DNA of 64,000 nucleotides from JBCCMQ01 sp039026235 (GTDB taxonomy: Bacteria > Pseudomonadota > Alphaproteobacteria > Rhodobacterales > Rhodobacteraceae): contig JBCCMQ010000006.1 in the NCBI GenBank assembly GCA_039026235.1, positions 113,832 through 177,831 of the forward strand. The letters run 5' to 3'. Shown here piece by piece: positions 35,901 to 42,874 of the stretch (within the stretch, counting starts at the first letter, position 1; each line of letters opens with the position of its first letter). Made by a program: the position numbers and the translations under genes. Below the pieces are notes generated by a model. The model searched no databases, was not told the origin of the DNA, and worked only from the letters and a program-made list of their open reading frames with translations.

Positions 35901-36408
35901 CCTGATGTACCCCAAAGTCTTTTCCGACTACGCCCTGCGCCATGAGCTTTACGGCCCGGTGCGCACACTGCCCACCCAGACGTTCTTTTATGGCATGCGG
36001 TCCGGAGAAGAGATCAGCGCCGAGATTGATCCCGGAAAGACACTGGAAATTCGCTGTCAGGCGGTCGCCGAGCCGAATGAGGAAGGCGAGGTCAAGGTTT
36101 TCTTCGAACTGAACGGCCAGCCCCGGATCATCCGGGTTGAAGACCGCAAGATTTCGTCCGCTCGCCCCAATAGACCGAAGGCTGAAATCGGAAATCCGGC
36201 CCATGTGGGCGCGCCGATGCCCGGTGTTGTCGCCTCGATCGGCGTGACGGCCGGGGCCAAGGTCAGCGCCGGTGATCTGCTGCTGACGATAGAGGCCATG
36301 AAGATGGAAACCGGGCTCCATGCCGAGCGTGATGCGACGGTCGAGGCCATCCATGTGGAAGCCGGTGCACAGATCGATGCCAAGGACCTTCTGATCGAGC
36401 TTGGATGA
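32968..36408 (+). CDS. pyc: Pyruvate carboxylase
   Basis: This biotin enzyme makes oxaloacetate from pyruvate, bicarbonate and ATP for anaplerosis. The 1146-residue single-chain form has the biotin-carboxylase domain at about 1-455 (ATP-grasp loop KASWGGGGRGM), the carboxyltransferase domain at about 540-810 (DTTMRDGHQSLLATR, with a metal-binding HFHTHD), the allosteric/tetramerisation region and the biotin-carrier domain at about 1075-1146. The biotin lysine is Lys1112 in EAMKMET. The RBS is weak. The gene is followed by a palindrome at 36424. Confidence 0.97.
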   Translation: MAEFQKILIANRGEIAIRVMRAANELGKRTVAVYAEEDKLSLHRFKADEAYKIGDGLGPVAAYLSIEEIIRVARACGADAIHPGYGLLSENPEFVDACKAAGITFIGPKAETMRALGDKASARKVAIKAGVPVIPATEVLGDDMDAIAKEAEEIGYPLMLKASWGGGGRGMRPINGPEELAEKVLEGRREAEAAFGNGEGYLEKMIARARHVEVQILGDQQGNIYHLWERDCSVQRRNQKVVERAPAPYLSPAQREEICGLGRKIAEQVNYECAGTIEFLMDMATGAFYFIEVNPRVQVEHTVTEEVTGIDIVRSQILVAEGKSLIEATGVASQYDVKLDGHAIQCRITTEDPLNNFIPDYGRITAYRGATGMGIRLDGGTAYSGAVITRYYDSLLEKVTAWAPTPEAAIARMDRALREFRIRGVSTNIAFVENLLKHPTFLNNEYHTKFIDQTAELFAFAPRRDRATKILTYIADITVNGHPETAGRPRPPEGLRTPLPPAPTKDALRPGTKTLLDAQGPNAVADWMLAQKQLLITDTTMRDGHQSLLATRMRSLDMIRVAPSYAANLPELFSLECWGGATFDVAYRFLQECPWQRLRDIRAVVPNVLTQMLLRASNGVGYTNYPDNVVQAFVRQSAETGIDVFRVFDSLNWVENMRVAMDAVLDTDRICEASICYTGDILDPSRAKYDLKYYVAMAKELEAAGSHVLGLKDMAGLLKPASARILFKALKDEVGIPIHFHTHDTSGAAIATVLAATEAGVDAVDAAMDALSGNTSQPTLGTIVAALSGGPRDTGLDIGAIRAISNYWEAVREHYRAFESGLQAPASEVYLHEMPGGQFTNLKAQARSIGLEERWHEVAQAYADVNAMFGDIVKVTPSSKVVGDMALLMVAQGLSRADVENPDKDVAFPESVVDMMRGAIGQPPGGWPKALQKKILGDAAGSTDRPGAALKPVDIEATRTEIETTLGQKIDDEDLNGYLMYPKVFSDYALRHELYGPVRTLPTQTFFYGMRSGEEISAEIDPGKTLEIRCQAVAEPNEEGEVKVFFELNGQPRIIRVEDRKISSARPNRPKAEIGNPAHVGAPMPGVVASIGVTAGAKVSAGDLLLTIEAMKMETGLHAERDATVEAIHVEAGAQIDAKDLLIELG

Positions 36409-36423
36409 CGCCCCGCCCGCCCA

Positions 36424-36439
36424 CTGCGCAAATGCGCAG
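36424..36439. repeat. 7+2+7 palindrome after pyruvate carboxylase
   Basis: CTGCGCA (36424-36430) and TGCGCAG (36433-36439) form a perfect dyad 15 bp past the pyc stop. There is no T-run, so it is not a standard terminator. The rest of the gap to 36729 holds an isolated TTTGCAAA (36469-36476) and no convincing gene. Confidence 0.5.
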
Positions 36440-36729
36440 AGAGGCTTGTGCACCCGCGCAAGTCAGAATTTGCAAATAAATTCATAGCTCACCCTTGCGG
36501 CGACGAGCGACCGGCATATGTCTCAATCATCAGAAGTGAACTGAACAGTTTAGTTTCTGGTGACTGGCTCGCCGTCCCCACATCTTCGGCACCCCCTTTG
36601 CCGGAGCATCGGCAAGCTTTGAAAAATCACGCCGATAGTCGCAGAAAATAGCGGCTTAGGCGCCCCCACCGGCGATCCAGGTCGTCGTCCACCCGGCCGT
36701 TCGTCCGGGACATGAAACGGAGAGAAAAG

Positions 36730-37071
36730 ATGACACATCTTACCTTGGCAACCACACTCGCACTGACACTTGCCGCGCCTGCCGTGGCCCAAAGCCAGCT
36801 AGAGATGTCGCTTGGCGTACCGGCCGGCGTCTATACCCAGCAGGAACTGGCGCTTATGGTCGCGAAAGCGTCCGAAGAAGGCAACGAAGCGCGTATGTAC
36901 TTGGGCAACGATCTGGCCACACGCGGCATCACGGTCGATATCGCCAGCGACTTCCAGTCGCGCCTTGCCGCGGAGGCCGAAGATTCACGGAGCAAGGTCT
37001 ACGGCGTCAACTCTGACCCCGACGGCAAGGTATTCGCCGTGGCCTTTGACCGGCTGGAGTCGCTCGACTAA
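36730..37071 (+). CDS. Small secreted protein of unknown function
   Basis: From the ATG at 36730 (GGAGAGAAAAG upstream) this is a 113-residue protein with a Sec signal peptide (LTLATTLALTLAAPAVA, cleavage near AQS). The mature part of about 93 residues is acidic, has no cysteines and no recognisable domain. A strong intrinsic terminator follows 45 bp after the stop, so it is a monocistronic gene. The frame could begin six codons earlier at 36712. It is not recognised as any named family. Confidence 0.7.
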   Translation: MTHLTLATTLALTLAAPAVAQSQLEMSLGVPAGVYTQQELALMVAKASEEGNEARMYLGNDLATRGITVDIASDFQSRLAAEAEDSRSKVYGVNSDPDGKVFAVAFDRLESLD

Positions 37072-37115
37072 CGCACTGTTGGGCAATGTCTCCCCCTCGC
37101 AGGCCAGACAGAGAC

Positions 37116-37146
37116 TGCGGCGCGCACCCTGCGCGCCGCATTTTTT
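37116..37146 (+). terminator. Rho-independent terminator
   Basis: A perfect 11-bp stem (37116-37126 with 37130-37140) with a 3-nt loop is followed by six Ts (37141-37146). It ends transcription of the small secreted protein gene; its 3' edge reaches the stop of the convergent TIM-barrel gene. Confidence 0.92.
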
Positions 37147-37966
37147 ATGTGGCCAGCCCGAGGGACTGAAGATGCCGCATCGATGATGCGATCTCGGCAT
37201 CGTCTTTCAGTTCCAGAACCAGATGCGGGGTCGCGCCCGTTCCGCGCAGCGCCTCGAAGAAAGCCGGCCAGTTGACCGTTCCGCGCCCGAGACCCCAGTG
37301 CCGGTCGGCATATCCGTCGGCGTCCTGAAGATGAACGTGGGCCAGCATATCGCCCGCCGATCTGACAAAGTAATCCACCGGCGGCGCACCACCCGAACAA
37401 TGGGCGTAATGGGCGTGGCCGGTGTCGATCGACACCTGAATGGCGGGTGCGCCAAAGCTTTCAGCCAGCGCGCGTCGGGCGCCCGGATCGATATCTTCAA
37501 TGTTTTCAATCACCAGAACGACGCCCAGAGCCTCGGCCCGGCGCACGACGGGATCAAGGGTGCGATGGACATCCTCCACCCTGGCGGCGCGCGCGCCCGG
37601 CCGGTCATCGAGATTGTTGTGATCCCAGAAGCTGTAGGGCGAATGCAAGACCATCTGCGTGGCCCCCAGCTCCGCGCAGATATCAAGCCCCTGATCCAGC
37701 CGCTTCTGGACCACGGCACGGATCAGATCATCCACCGGATCCAGGCTTAACCCGTAAAACGGCCCGTGAACGCCAAGCCTTCCCCGGAACCCGTCAAGCA
37801 GCCTCTTTGCGCTTTGCACCCGGTCCTTCCAGTCGCCGTCAAGAACCGCGGGGTCAAAAAAGTCCTGGATCTCAAGATCTCGGTGCCGATCGAACAACCA
37901 GTCCAAGTGGGCGCCGAGCTGCGCCACCCGCAATGCGGCACCGATTACGTAAGGCTCGTCGCTCAT
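37145..37966 (-). CDS. Sugar phosphate isomerase/epimerase-like TIM-barrel protein
   Basis: This 273-residue protein of the AP-endonuclease-2/xylose-isomerase-like fold has metal-site residues in VHGPFYG, VLHSPYS, IENIED, DTGHAHY and HVHLQDADG, ending with the acidic LELKDD. Members isomerise or epimerise sugars or dehydrate inositol derivatives; the substrate cannot be told. The ATG at 37966 is preferred over one five codons upstream. It stands alone, convergent with the small secreted protein gene. Confidence 0.8.
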   Translation of the reverse strand: MSDEPYVIGAALRVAQLGAHLDWLFDRHRDLEIQDFFDPAVLDGDWKDRVQSAKRLLDGFRGRLGVHGPFYGLSLDPVDDLIRAVVQKRLDQGLDICAELGATQMVLHSPYSFWDHNNLDDRPGARAARVEDVHRTLDPVVRRAEALGVVLVIENIEDIDPGARRALAESFGAPAIQVSIDTGHAHYAHCSGGAPPVDYFVRSAGDMLAHVHLQDADGYADRHWGLGRGTVNWPAFFEALRGTGATPHLVLELKDDAEIASSMRHLQSLGLAT

Positions 37967-38119
37967 GGCCGTCCCCGACATCCCTTTGTTACGCCCTTAG
38001 TCCTAGCGGCAAAGGACGCTACAGGCCCAGTCTTCCTACCCTCCAGCCCGGCGCGTTCCGCATGCATTTTTCACTTGCGGTGCCCGCCGGTAGTTTATAT
38101 CCACCGCCTACCCAAGGAA

Positions 38120-38194
38120 GCGGGCGTAGCTCAGGGGTAGAGCATTACCTTGCCAAGGTAAGGGTCGTGAGTTCGAATCTCATCGCCCGCTCCA
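38120..38194 (+). tRNA. tRNA-Gly (GCC)
   Basis: A complete cloverleaf: 7-bp acceptor GCGGGCG/CGCCCGC, D-stem GCTC/GAGC, anticodon stem TTACC/GGTAA with loop TTGCCAA (anticodon GCC), TTCGAAT T-loop, and an encoded CCA end at 38192-38194. Confidence 0.98.
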
Positions 38195-38548
38195 ATCTTC
38201 AAGACACTAGATTTTGGCGGTGGCGTCGGTTCGGCAGCGCTGCCAAGGTGTTCGGTGGGTGTCGATCGAATGGGCCGCAGACCTTCATCTGGTCGCGGCG
38301 CAGGCAAGAGAGCGTTCCTTGTCGTCCTTGGGCTGGATTAAGCCAATCGGTGGCCAATTCTCTGAGGTGTCATGGACTTGCACAAGCCCTGTCCGGCAGC
38401 GCACGCACGGCACCACCTGGCCCCAAAACCGCTCAAGATTTCTGCGGCTTCTGGCACGAAGTGGCCAAGGCATCCTGCTGACGATGGCCAGTAGGCGCAT
38501 TGATTTAGCGCTTGTTGTCGCAGCTGTTTGACTGATAAACCGACCGGC
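38195..38548. other. Spacer between two tRNA genes, no recognisable gene
   Basis: These 354 bases carry frames on both strands, none with a recognisable family or good RBS. It may be decayed mobile DNA or unprocessed tRNA spacer; nothing can be assigned. Confidence 0.5.
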
Positions 38549-38638
38549 GGAGACGTGGCCGAGTGGTCGAAGGCGCTCCCCTGCTAAGGGAGTAGACGGG
38601 GAACCGTCTCGAGGGTTCGAATCCCTTCGTCTCCGCCA
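38549..38638 (+). tRNA. tRNA-Ser (GCT)
   Basis: A class II tRNA of 90 nt: acceptor GGAGACG/CGTCTCC, anticodon stem CTCCC/GGGAG with anticodon GCT, a long variable arm (GACGGGGAACCGTCTC region), T-loop TTCGAAT, discriminator G and encoded CCA (38636-38638). The integrase relic begins 93 bp downstream, so its 3' end is the likely attachment site of a former island. Confidence 0.97.
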
Positions 38639-38731
38639 CCCACGATTTTTGTCTATATTTTTCATATAGATACCGCAAAATGAGGGCGCTTGCAACTTGT
38701 GCTGCTACAATAGGTTGCTACAATAAATGTT

Positions 38732-39145
38732 GTGAGCCCACGTGTATCTGTGCCCAAAATCTTCCAACGCGGTAGCCGTTGGTATGTGCGTGTACAGGTG
38801 CCTAAATCGATGCAAGCGAAGCTAAAGCGCAAGGAATATTGGGTTTCGCTACGGACATCCGAACGTTCCGAGGCGCTTCAACGGGCAACGGCTGAAACTC
38901 AGAAGAAACGCCGAGATATCGCGGCAGCGTTCCGAAGGTTGTCCGACATCAGGCAAACTTTATACGAACTTTCACCGGATCATCAGGCTGCTCTGGGTCG
39001 TGAAGCTTATGCAAGACACGTTGCCGGGCGGGCCGACCTTATCGTGGAATTTGCGTCCAGCGACTTTGAGTCGCTGAAGAAGTTCACAGAAGCTCGTGCG
39101 GTAACAGTCGAAGATTTGGTGGCAAGACTTCGGATCGTTCGTGCT
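38732..39145 (+). pseudogene. Truncated tyrosine-recombinase (integrase) N-terminus
   Basis: A GTG start is followed by about 138 residues resembling the N-terminal arm and core-binding part of DUF6538-type phage integrases (QRGSRWYVRVQVPKSMQAK, SLRTSERSEALQRATA). The catalytic domain with its Arg-His-Arg-Tyr residues is missing: at about 39145 the sequence switches to an IS3-family transposase. Placement directly after tRNA-Ser fits an integrase that used this tRNA as attachment site. The composition is visibly AT-richer than the chromosome. Confidence 0.78.
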
Positions 39146-39522
39146 GATACGCCTCACAATAGGTTATCCCTGCATGGTGGTCTCAGACAATGGCACAGAA
39201 CTTACCAGCAATGTGATGCTGAAATGGCAAGAGGACCGCAAAGTCGGCTGGCATTACATCGCACCAGGTAAACCCATGCAGAACGGTCTCGCAGAAAGCT
39301 TCAACGGGCGGATGCGCGAGGAGTGTCTCAACGAACATCTGTTCCCGTCTTTGCGCCATGCCTGCCGCATGATTGCTGCATGGCGCGCTGACTACAACCA
39401 CAACCGGCCCCACTCCAGCCTCGCTGGTCTGACGCCAAACGAATATGCCAGCCGGTCAAAGGAAGACCAAAACCTGAACAGAGCTAACCCATAGACGCGG
39501 ACTTACAGGGGAGCAGGTCAAC
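39146..39522 (+). mobile_element. IS3-family element remnant (transposase C-terminus and right end)
   Basis: This encodes the C-terminal part of an IS3 OrfB transposase, with the second and third catalytic acids in VSDNGTE and GLAESFNGRMREECLNEH and the tail ADYNHNRPHSSLAGLTPNEYA. The stop is at 39492-39494. The sequence then ends in GGGGAGCAGGTCA (39510-39522), which reads TGACCTGCTCCCC from outside, a typical IS3-type terminal inverted repeat. The left end and the first catalytic aspartate are missing, so the element is dead. Confidence 0.8.
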
Positions 39523-39638
39523 GGGTGCATTTCCCAGCGGTTGTGCATACGCCGCCCGACCACGTAGTCGTCAATGACTGGTTTTAAGATTTGGTCGGGT
39601 TGGAGTGGGCCAAGCTTCTCTTTCAGTCGCGCTGTTTG

Positions 39639-39912
39639 TTAGCGCAGCAAAGTGTGTTGTTTCGGCGTCTTTTCGTGCTTCTTGTCCTCAAGATACGTGT
39701 CAATGATCCAGCCAACTGGGAGGTTTGGTTTGTTTTGCGTCAGCCACGATTTGCGGAAAAAGCCGCTCCGCTTCTTTCCCGTCTCGTGTCTGAGTTGATC
39801 TTCTGCGAGGCAGGCGTTTGGGGTTACTAATTTCAGTCCAAGCGACTTCCCAGATGCCATCCGGTCGGGTCCTCAAACGGAAGTTCTCATCAAGATTTTT
39901 CGGACGTCTCAT
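39639..39912 (-). pseudogene. Second integrase N-terminus relic, frameshifted
   Basis: From an ATG at 39912 the minus strand encodes MRRPKNLDENFRLRTRPDG and further residues resembling an integrase arm-binding domain, with SWL near 39705. The continuation IIDTYLEDKKHE (typical start of a core-binding domain) lies in another frame ending at 39639, so a frameshift separates them. The catalytic part is absent. It faces the first integrase relic with the IS fragment between, so two mobile elements were probably nested or stacked here. Confidence 0.6.
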
Positions 39913-39938
39913 GTGCCAATTCATGCACAAAGCAACGG

Positions 39939-39961
39939 TTTTCATGCAACTTGCATGAAAA
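39939..39961. promoter_or_regulatory. Perfect 23-bp palindrome upstream of the second integrase relic
   Basis: TTTTCATGCAA and TTGCATGAAAA flank a single C in a perfect 11+1+11 dyad, 26 bp upstream of the relic integrase start. Size and position suggest an operator for a phage or island regulator. A partial copy (TTCATGCA) lies at 39920-39927. Confidence 0.55.
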
Positions 39962-40342
39962 CGCCGCGCCGTCGATTTTTGGCGGCGCTGGTCATATTCT
40001 GTGCGGGCATGGGCGGGCAGCGTCATCGCAAGGCCAACCGCCGGTTGGCTGGGGTGCCCGGCGCCAGGCGTTGTCAAAAAAAGGCAATGCGGAATTCCGA
40101 ACGACGCGGGGCGAAGTAGTGCTATCCTCGGGCTGCCCGGACAAGACGCCACAACGGAATGCAACCGCCGCTGGATCCAATGCCTGATTTGCCGCCATCC
40201 CTTTTGCACGCTGCGCATTTTCCCAATGGTCGGAGCGCCAGACAGAGCTTTCCGAGGTGCAGGCCCGAACGCTCAAGGCAACTGAACCAATGGGTGCCCC
40301 GCCCTGCCCAATCAACATGCGAAAGCGACGGATAGATCCTGG
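39962..40342. other. Island remnant without recognisable genes
   Basis: Between the integrase relic and the TSUP gene, open frames on both strands are short, lack RBSs and resemble nothing known. No copy of the tRNA-Ser 3' end was found here to mark the far edge of an island. Confidence 0.5.
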
Positions 40343-41083
40343 ATGACGACGGCCGATCTGTTACTCGCCACCTTCGGCATCGTGCTTGGCGGTTTTTTGA
40401 AAGGCGCGACGGGCGCCGGCACGCCGGTTGTGGGCGTTCCGATACTTGCCATCGTCTTTGGTGTGCCCAAAGCGGTCGCGATCTTTTCTGTCCTCAACCT
40501 TTTCTCGAACGTCTGGCAGGCCTGGTCCTACCGCAACGCGCTGGCACGGGCGCGGTTTGTCGCCGTATTCGCAATAGCGGGCGCATTGGGCGCGGCGGCC
40601 GGATCGGTTCTTCTTGCCTCTCTTCCAACCGATGTCCTGATGGGTGCGGTGGCGACCATCGTGTTCCTTTACGTGGGCGTACGGCTTGCGCATCCGGACT
40701 GGAAAATCGAAAGGGCCTTGGGCGAGGCACTGGCCGGACCCGTCGGCTTTGTTGCCGGGATCATGCAGGGTGCGGGCGGCATTTCCGCTCCGGTATCAGT
40801 AACTTACCTAAACGCAATGCGGCTTGACCGGCCGGAATTCGTTGCCACGATCTCGGTCTTCTTCTTTATGATGTCGGTCCTGCAGATCCCGGCACTTGCC
40901 GCCCTGGGCGTTCTGACATGGGAACGCGCAGGGCTGGCATTTCTCGCGGCGATCCCCCTTTTCGGGGCCATGCCGCTTGGTGAAATGGCCGCGAAAAAGG
41001 TCTCGAAAGAGACGTTCGATAAGATGATCATCGCGCTGCTTGTCTTGGTGGCGCTGAGGCTCGGCTATACTGCCTTAGCCTGA
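40343..41083 (+). CDS. TSUP-family (TauE/SafE) membrane permease
   Basis: This 246-residue protein has about eight transmembrane helices in two repeats. The N-terminal GGFLKGATGAGTPVVGVPIL and the second-repeat GFVAGIMQGAGGISAPV are hallmark TSUP glycine-rich motifs. Family members export sulfite, sulfoacetate or other small organic anions. It is 21 bp upstream of the nitroreductase-family gene on the same strand, so the pair is probably one transcript. The substrate is unknown. Confidence 0.88.
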   Translation: MTTADLLLATFGIVLGGFLKGATGAGTPVVGVPILAIVFGVPKAVAIFSVLNLFSNVWQAWSYRNALARARFVAVFAIAGALGAAAGSVLLASLPTDVLMGAVATIVFLYVGVRLAHPDWKIERALGEALAGPVGFVAGIMQGAGGISAPVSVTYLNAMRLDRPEFVATISVFFFMMSVLQIPALAALGVLTWERAGLAFLAAIPLFGAMPLGEMAAKKVSKETFDKMIIALLVLVALRLGYTALA

Positions 41084-41104
41084 CACGCAGTATGGGAGGA
41101 CAGA

Positions 41105-41899
41105 GTGACAGATACAGCACCCGCCGTTGACCTTGGTGCCGCAGAGGCCGAAGTTGATCTGCCAGAGATCGGCGATCAAAGCCGGTACGAAGCACTTATG
41201 CAGGTTATCCGCAACCGCGTGACCGTTCGAAAGTTCGATCCCGATTTCGTCGTTCCCGAAGATCACTACAGGCTGATCATCGAGGCTGCGCGCCATGGCC
41301 CTTCGGGCGCGAATGCCCAGCCGTGGCAATTCATCGTCGTAAGAGACACCAACCTGAAGCAAAAGATCGCAGACTACTTCGTGGCCGAACAACGCTTCCG
41401 CGCAAAGGCCAAGATGAAGTTCCCGACGCCCGACTACCGCGGCCTTGCGACGGCACCCGGTTTTGTCGTGGTTTGTTCGGACATGCGTTGGACAAACGCA
41501 TTTCCGGTGCTCAACGACGGATCCGATCTGGACCGGATGTATCACGAGAATGCCGAACGCATCCTTCTTCAATCGGTTGCCGCGTCGACCATGTCGGCCC
41601 ATCTGGCAGCCGCCGCCTTGGGCTATAACGTGTGGTGGGTCACGGCGATTGGCCAGGAGGAAGCGCAAGAGGCGATGCGGCCACTTCTTGGCATCCCAAA
41701 CGAAATTTCGGTTTTGGACATCTTTCTTTTCGGACCCCCGGCGGCCAATCCCTACAAGCGGTGGCGGCGTCCGCAGGAAGAAATATTGCACTGGGATCGC
41801 TATGACCCGAAGCATTTCATGACCGAAAAAGAACTGGATGAATGGATAAAAACGCGCCGCCACCGGGTGATGTACAAGGACGCTTCAAAAATCGACTGA
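41105..41899 (+). CDS. Nitroreductase-family FMN oxidoreductase
   Basis: A GTG start with GGGAGG upstream gives a 264-residue protein. The nitroreductase fold is indicated by RVTVRKFDPDFV (FMN phosphate contact) at about 38-49, HGPSGANAQPWQFIVV at about 64-79 and the C-terminal GIPNEISVLDIFLFG. An extra tail of about 50 residues, rich in charged and aromatic residues (RWRRPQEEILHWDRYD), distinguishes it from simple nitroreductases. It may reduce a nitro group, a quinone or a ring intermediate; its place between TSUP and the O-demethylase locus suggests a catabolic role. Confidence 0.82.
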   Translation: MTDTAPAVDLGAAEAEVDLPEIGDQSRYEALMQVIRNRVTVRKFDPDFVVPEDHYRLIIEAARHGPSGANAQPWQFIVVRDTNLKQKIADYFVAEQRFRAKAKMKFPTPDYRGLATAPGFVVVCSDMRWTNAFPVLNDGSDLDRMYHENAERILLQSVAASTMSAHLAAAALGYNVWWVTAIGQEEAQEAMRPLLGIPNEISVLDIFLFGPPAANPYKRWRRPQEEILHWDRYDPKHFMTEKELDEWIKTRRHRVMYKDASKID

Positions 41900-42047
41900 T
41901 TTGCCGGCCGAACACACTAACCGCAGTGTCGCTGGCTTTCCGCAGACGACACGCGCCGGGAAAGCACTTCGCCTCGCAACGGTCGTCTTGCATACAATTT
42001 TGCCAGTACAGCGACACTATGCGCCTTTTTCGCTGATCTTGACGCAT

Positions 42048-42061
42048 TTCTGTATACAGAA
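42048..42061. promoter_or_regulatory. Candidate GntR operator
   Basis: TTCTGTATACAGAA is a perfect 14-bp palindrome 55 bp upstream of the GntR start, resembling the TNGTNNNACNA-type sites of FCD-subfamily GntR regulators. A related half-site (GCATACAA) occurs near 41989-41996. Confidence 0.6.
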
Positions 42062-42115
42062 TAGGTGTGTTGGGGATGCGGCGCCACAGCCCGGCCCCGT
42101 GTCGTGGGAGGATGA

Positions 42116-42850
42116 ATGGGCGATACAGACCGCATTTCGCAGGTCGAAAAAGCAATCATTGGATTGCGCGGCATGATCATGTCGGGCGATTTCATCGCCG
42201 GCACCCGCCTTCCCGAAACAGCACTGGCCGAGCGCCTTGGAACGTCCCGCACCCCGCTGCGTCAAGCCATGGACCGGCTGGTCACCGAGGGGCTGCTAGA
42301 ACGCATGACCAACGGCGGTTGCCGTGTGGCGAGTTTCAATCTGGACGACATAAATGACGCCATCGAACTGCGCGGGGTGGTCGAGGGGACCGCAGCAAGA
42401 CTGGCGGCCGAGCGCGGCCCGGATCCTGATCTGATGGCCGAAGCGGAGGCTGTGCTCGGCGATATCGACATCGCGGTCAGCGACCCCGATCAGATCGACT
42501 TTGATGCCTATGTGCGGCTCAACGCAAAGTTCCATGAAATCCTGTCCGCGCTGGCGGGCAGCCCTGTCATCCGCCGCGAGGTCGAACGCATCAGTAATCT
42601 GCCTCTTGCCTCGCCCAGCGCATTTGTCAGGGGCCAAGAGCTGATCCCGGACTTCATGGCGTCGCTGATCCGCGCGCAAGGCCAGCACCGGGCCCTGCTC
42701 GAAGCGATCTCAGGCCGCGAAGGCGCGCGGGCCGAGGCGCTAGCGCGGGAACATGCCCGCCTTGCCCGTCTGAATTTCGCTTTTCTGAAGGACGCCGACC
42801 CGCGGTTGGCGACCTGCGTGCCCGGTCTGGCGTTGGTGACGTCCAGCTAA
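42116..42850 (+). CDS. GntR-family (FCD subfamily) transcriptional regulator
   Basis: This 244-residue protein has a winged HTH at about 8-75 (LPETALAERLGTSRTPLRQA) and an all-helical FCD ligand domain at about 85-225 with metal-binding histidines (e.g. NAKFHEIL). FCD regulators usually sense carboxylic acids, including aromatic acids. It is 25 bp upstream of the O-demethylase gene in the same direction and has a palindrome upstream, so it probably controls itself and the demethylase/TRAP genes. Confidence 0.9.
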   Translation: MGDTDRISQVEKAIIGLRGMIMSGDFIAGTRLPETALAERLGTSRTPLRQAMDRLVTEGLLERMTNGGCRVASFNLDDINDAIELRGVVEGTAARLAAERGPDPDLMAEAEAVLGDIDIAVSDPDQIDFDAYVRLNAKFHEILSALAGSPVIRREVERISNLPLASPSAFVRGQELIPDFMASLIRAQGQHRALLEAISGREGARAEALAREHARLARLNFAFLKDADPRLATCVPGLALVTSS

Positions 42851-42874
42851 ATTGAAATCCAAGGAGACCGGCCG

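Noticed and set aside
36469..36476. TTTGCAAA as a PccR operator
   Set aside because: The known site needs two copies with a 4-bp gap, and only one is present, so it was not listed as a regulatory feature.
38285..38695. Minus-strand open frame of 136 codons across tRNA-Ser
   Set aside because: Its DSNPRDGSPSTPLAGE-like part is the antisense translation of the tRNA-Ser gene, a well-known spurious protein.
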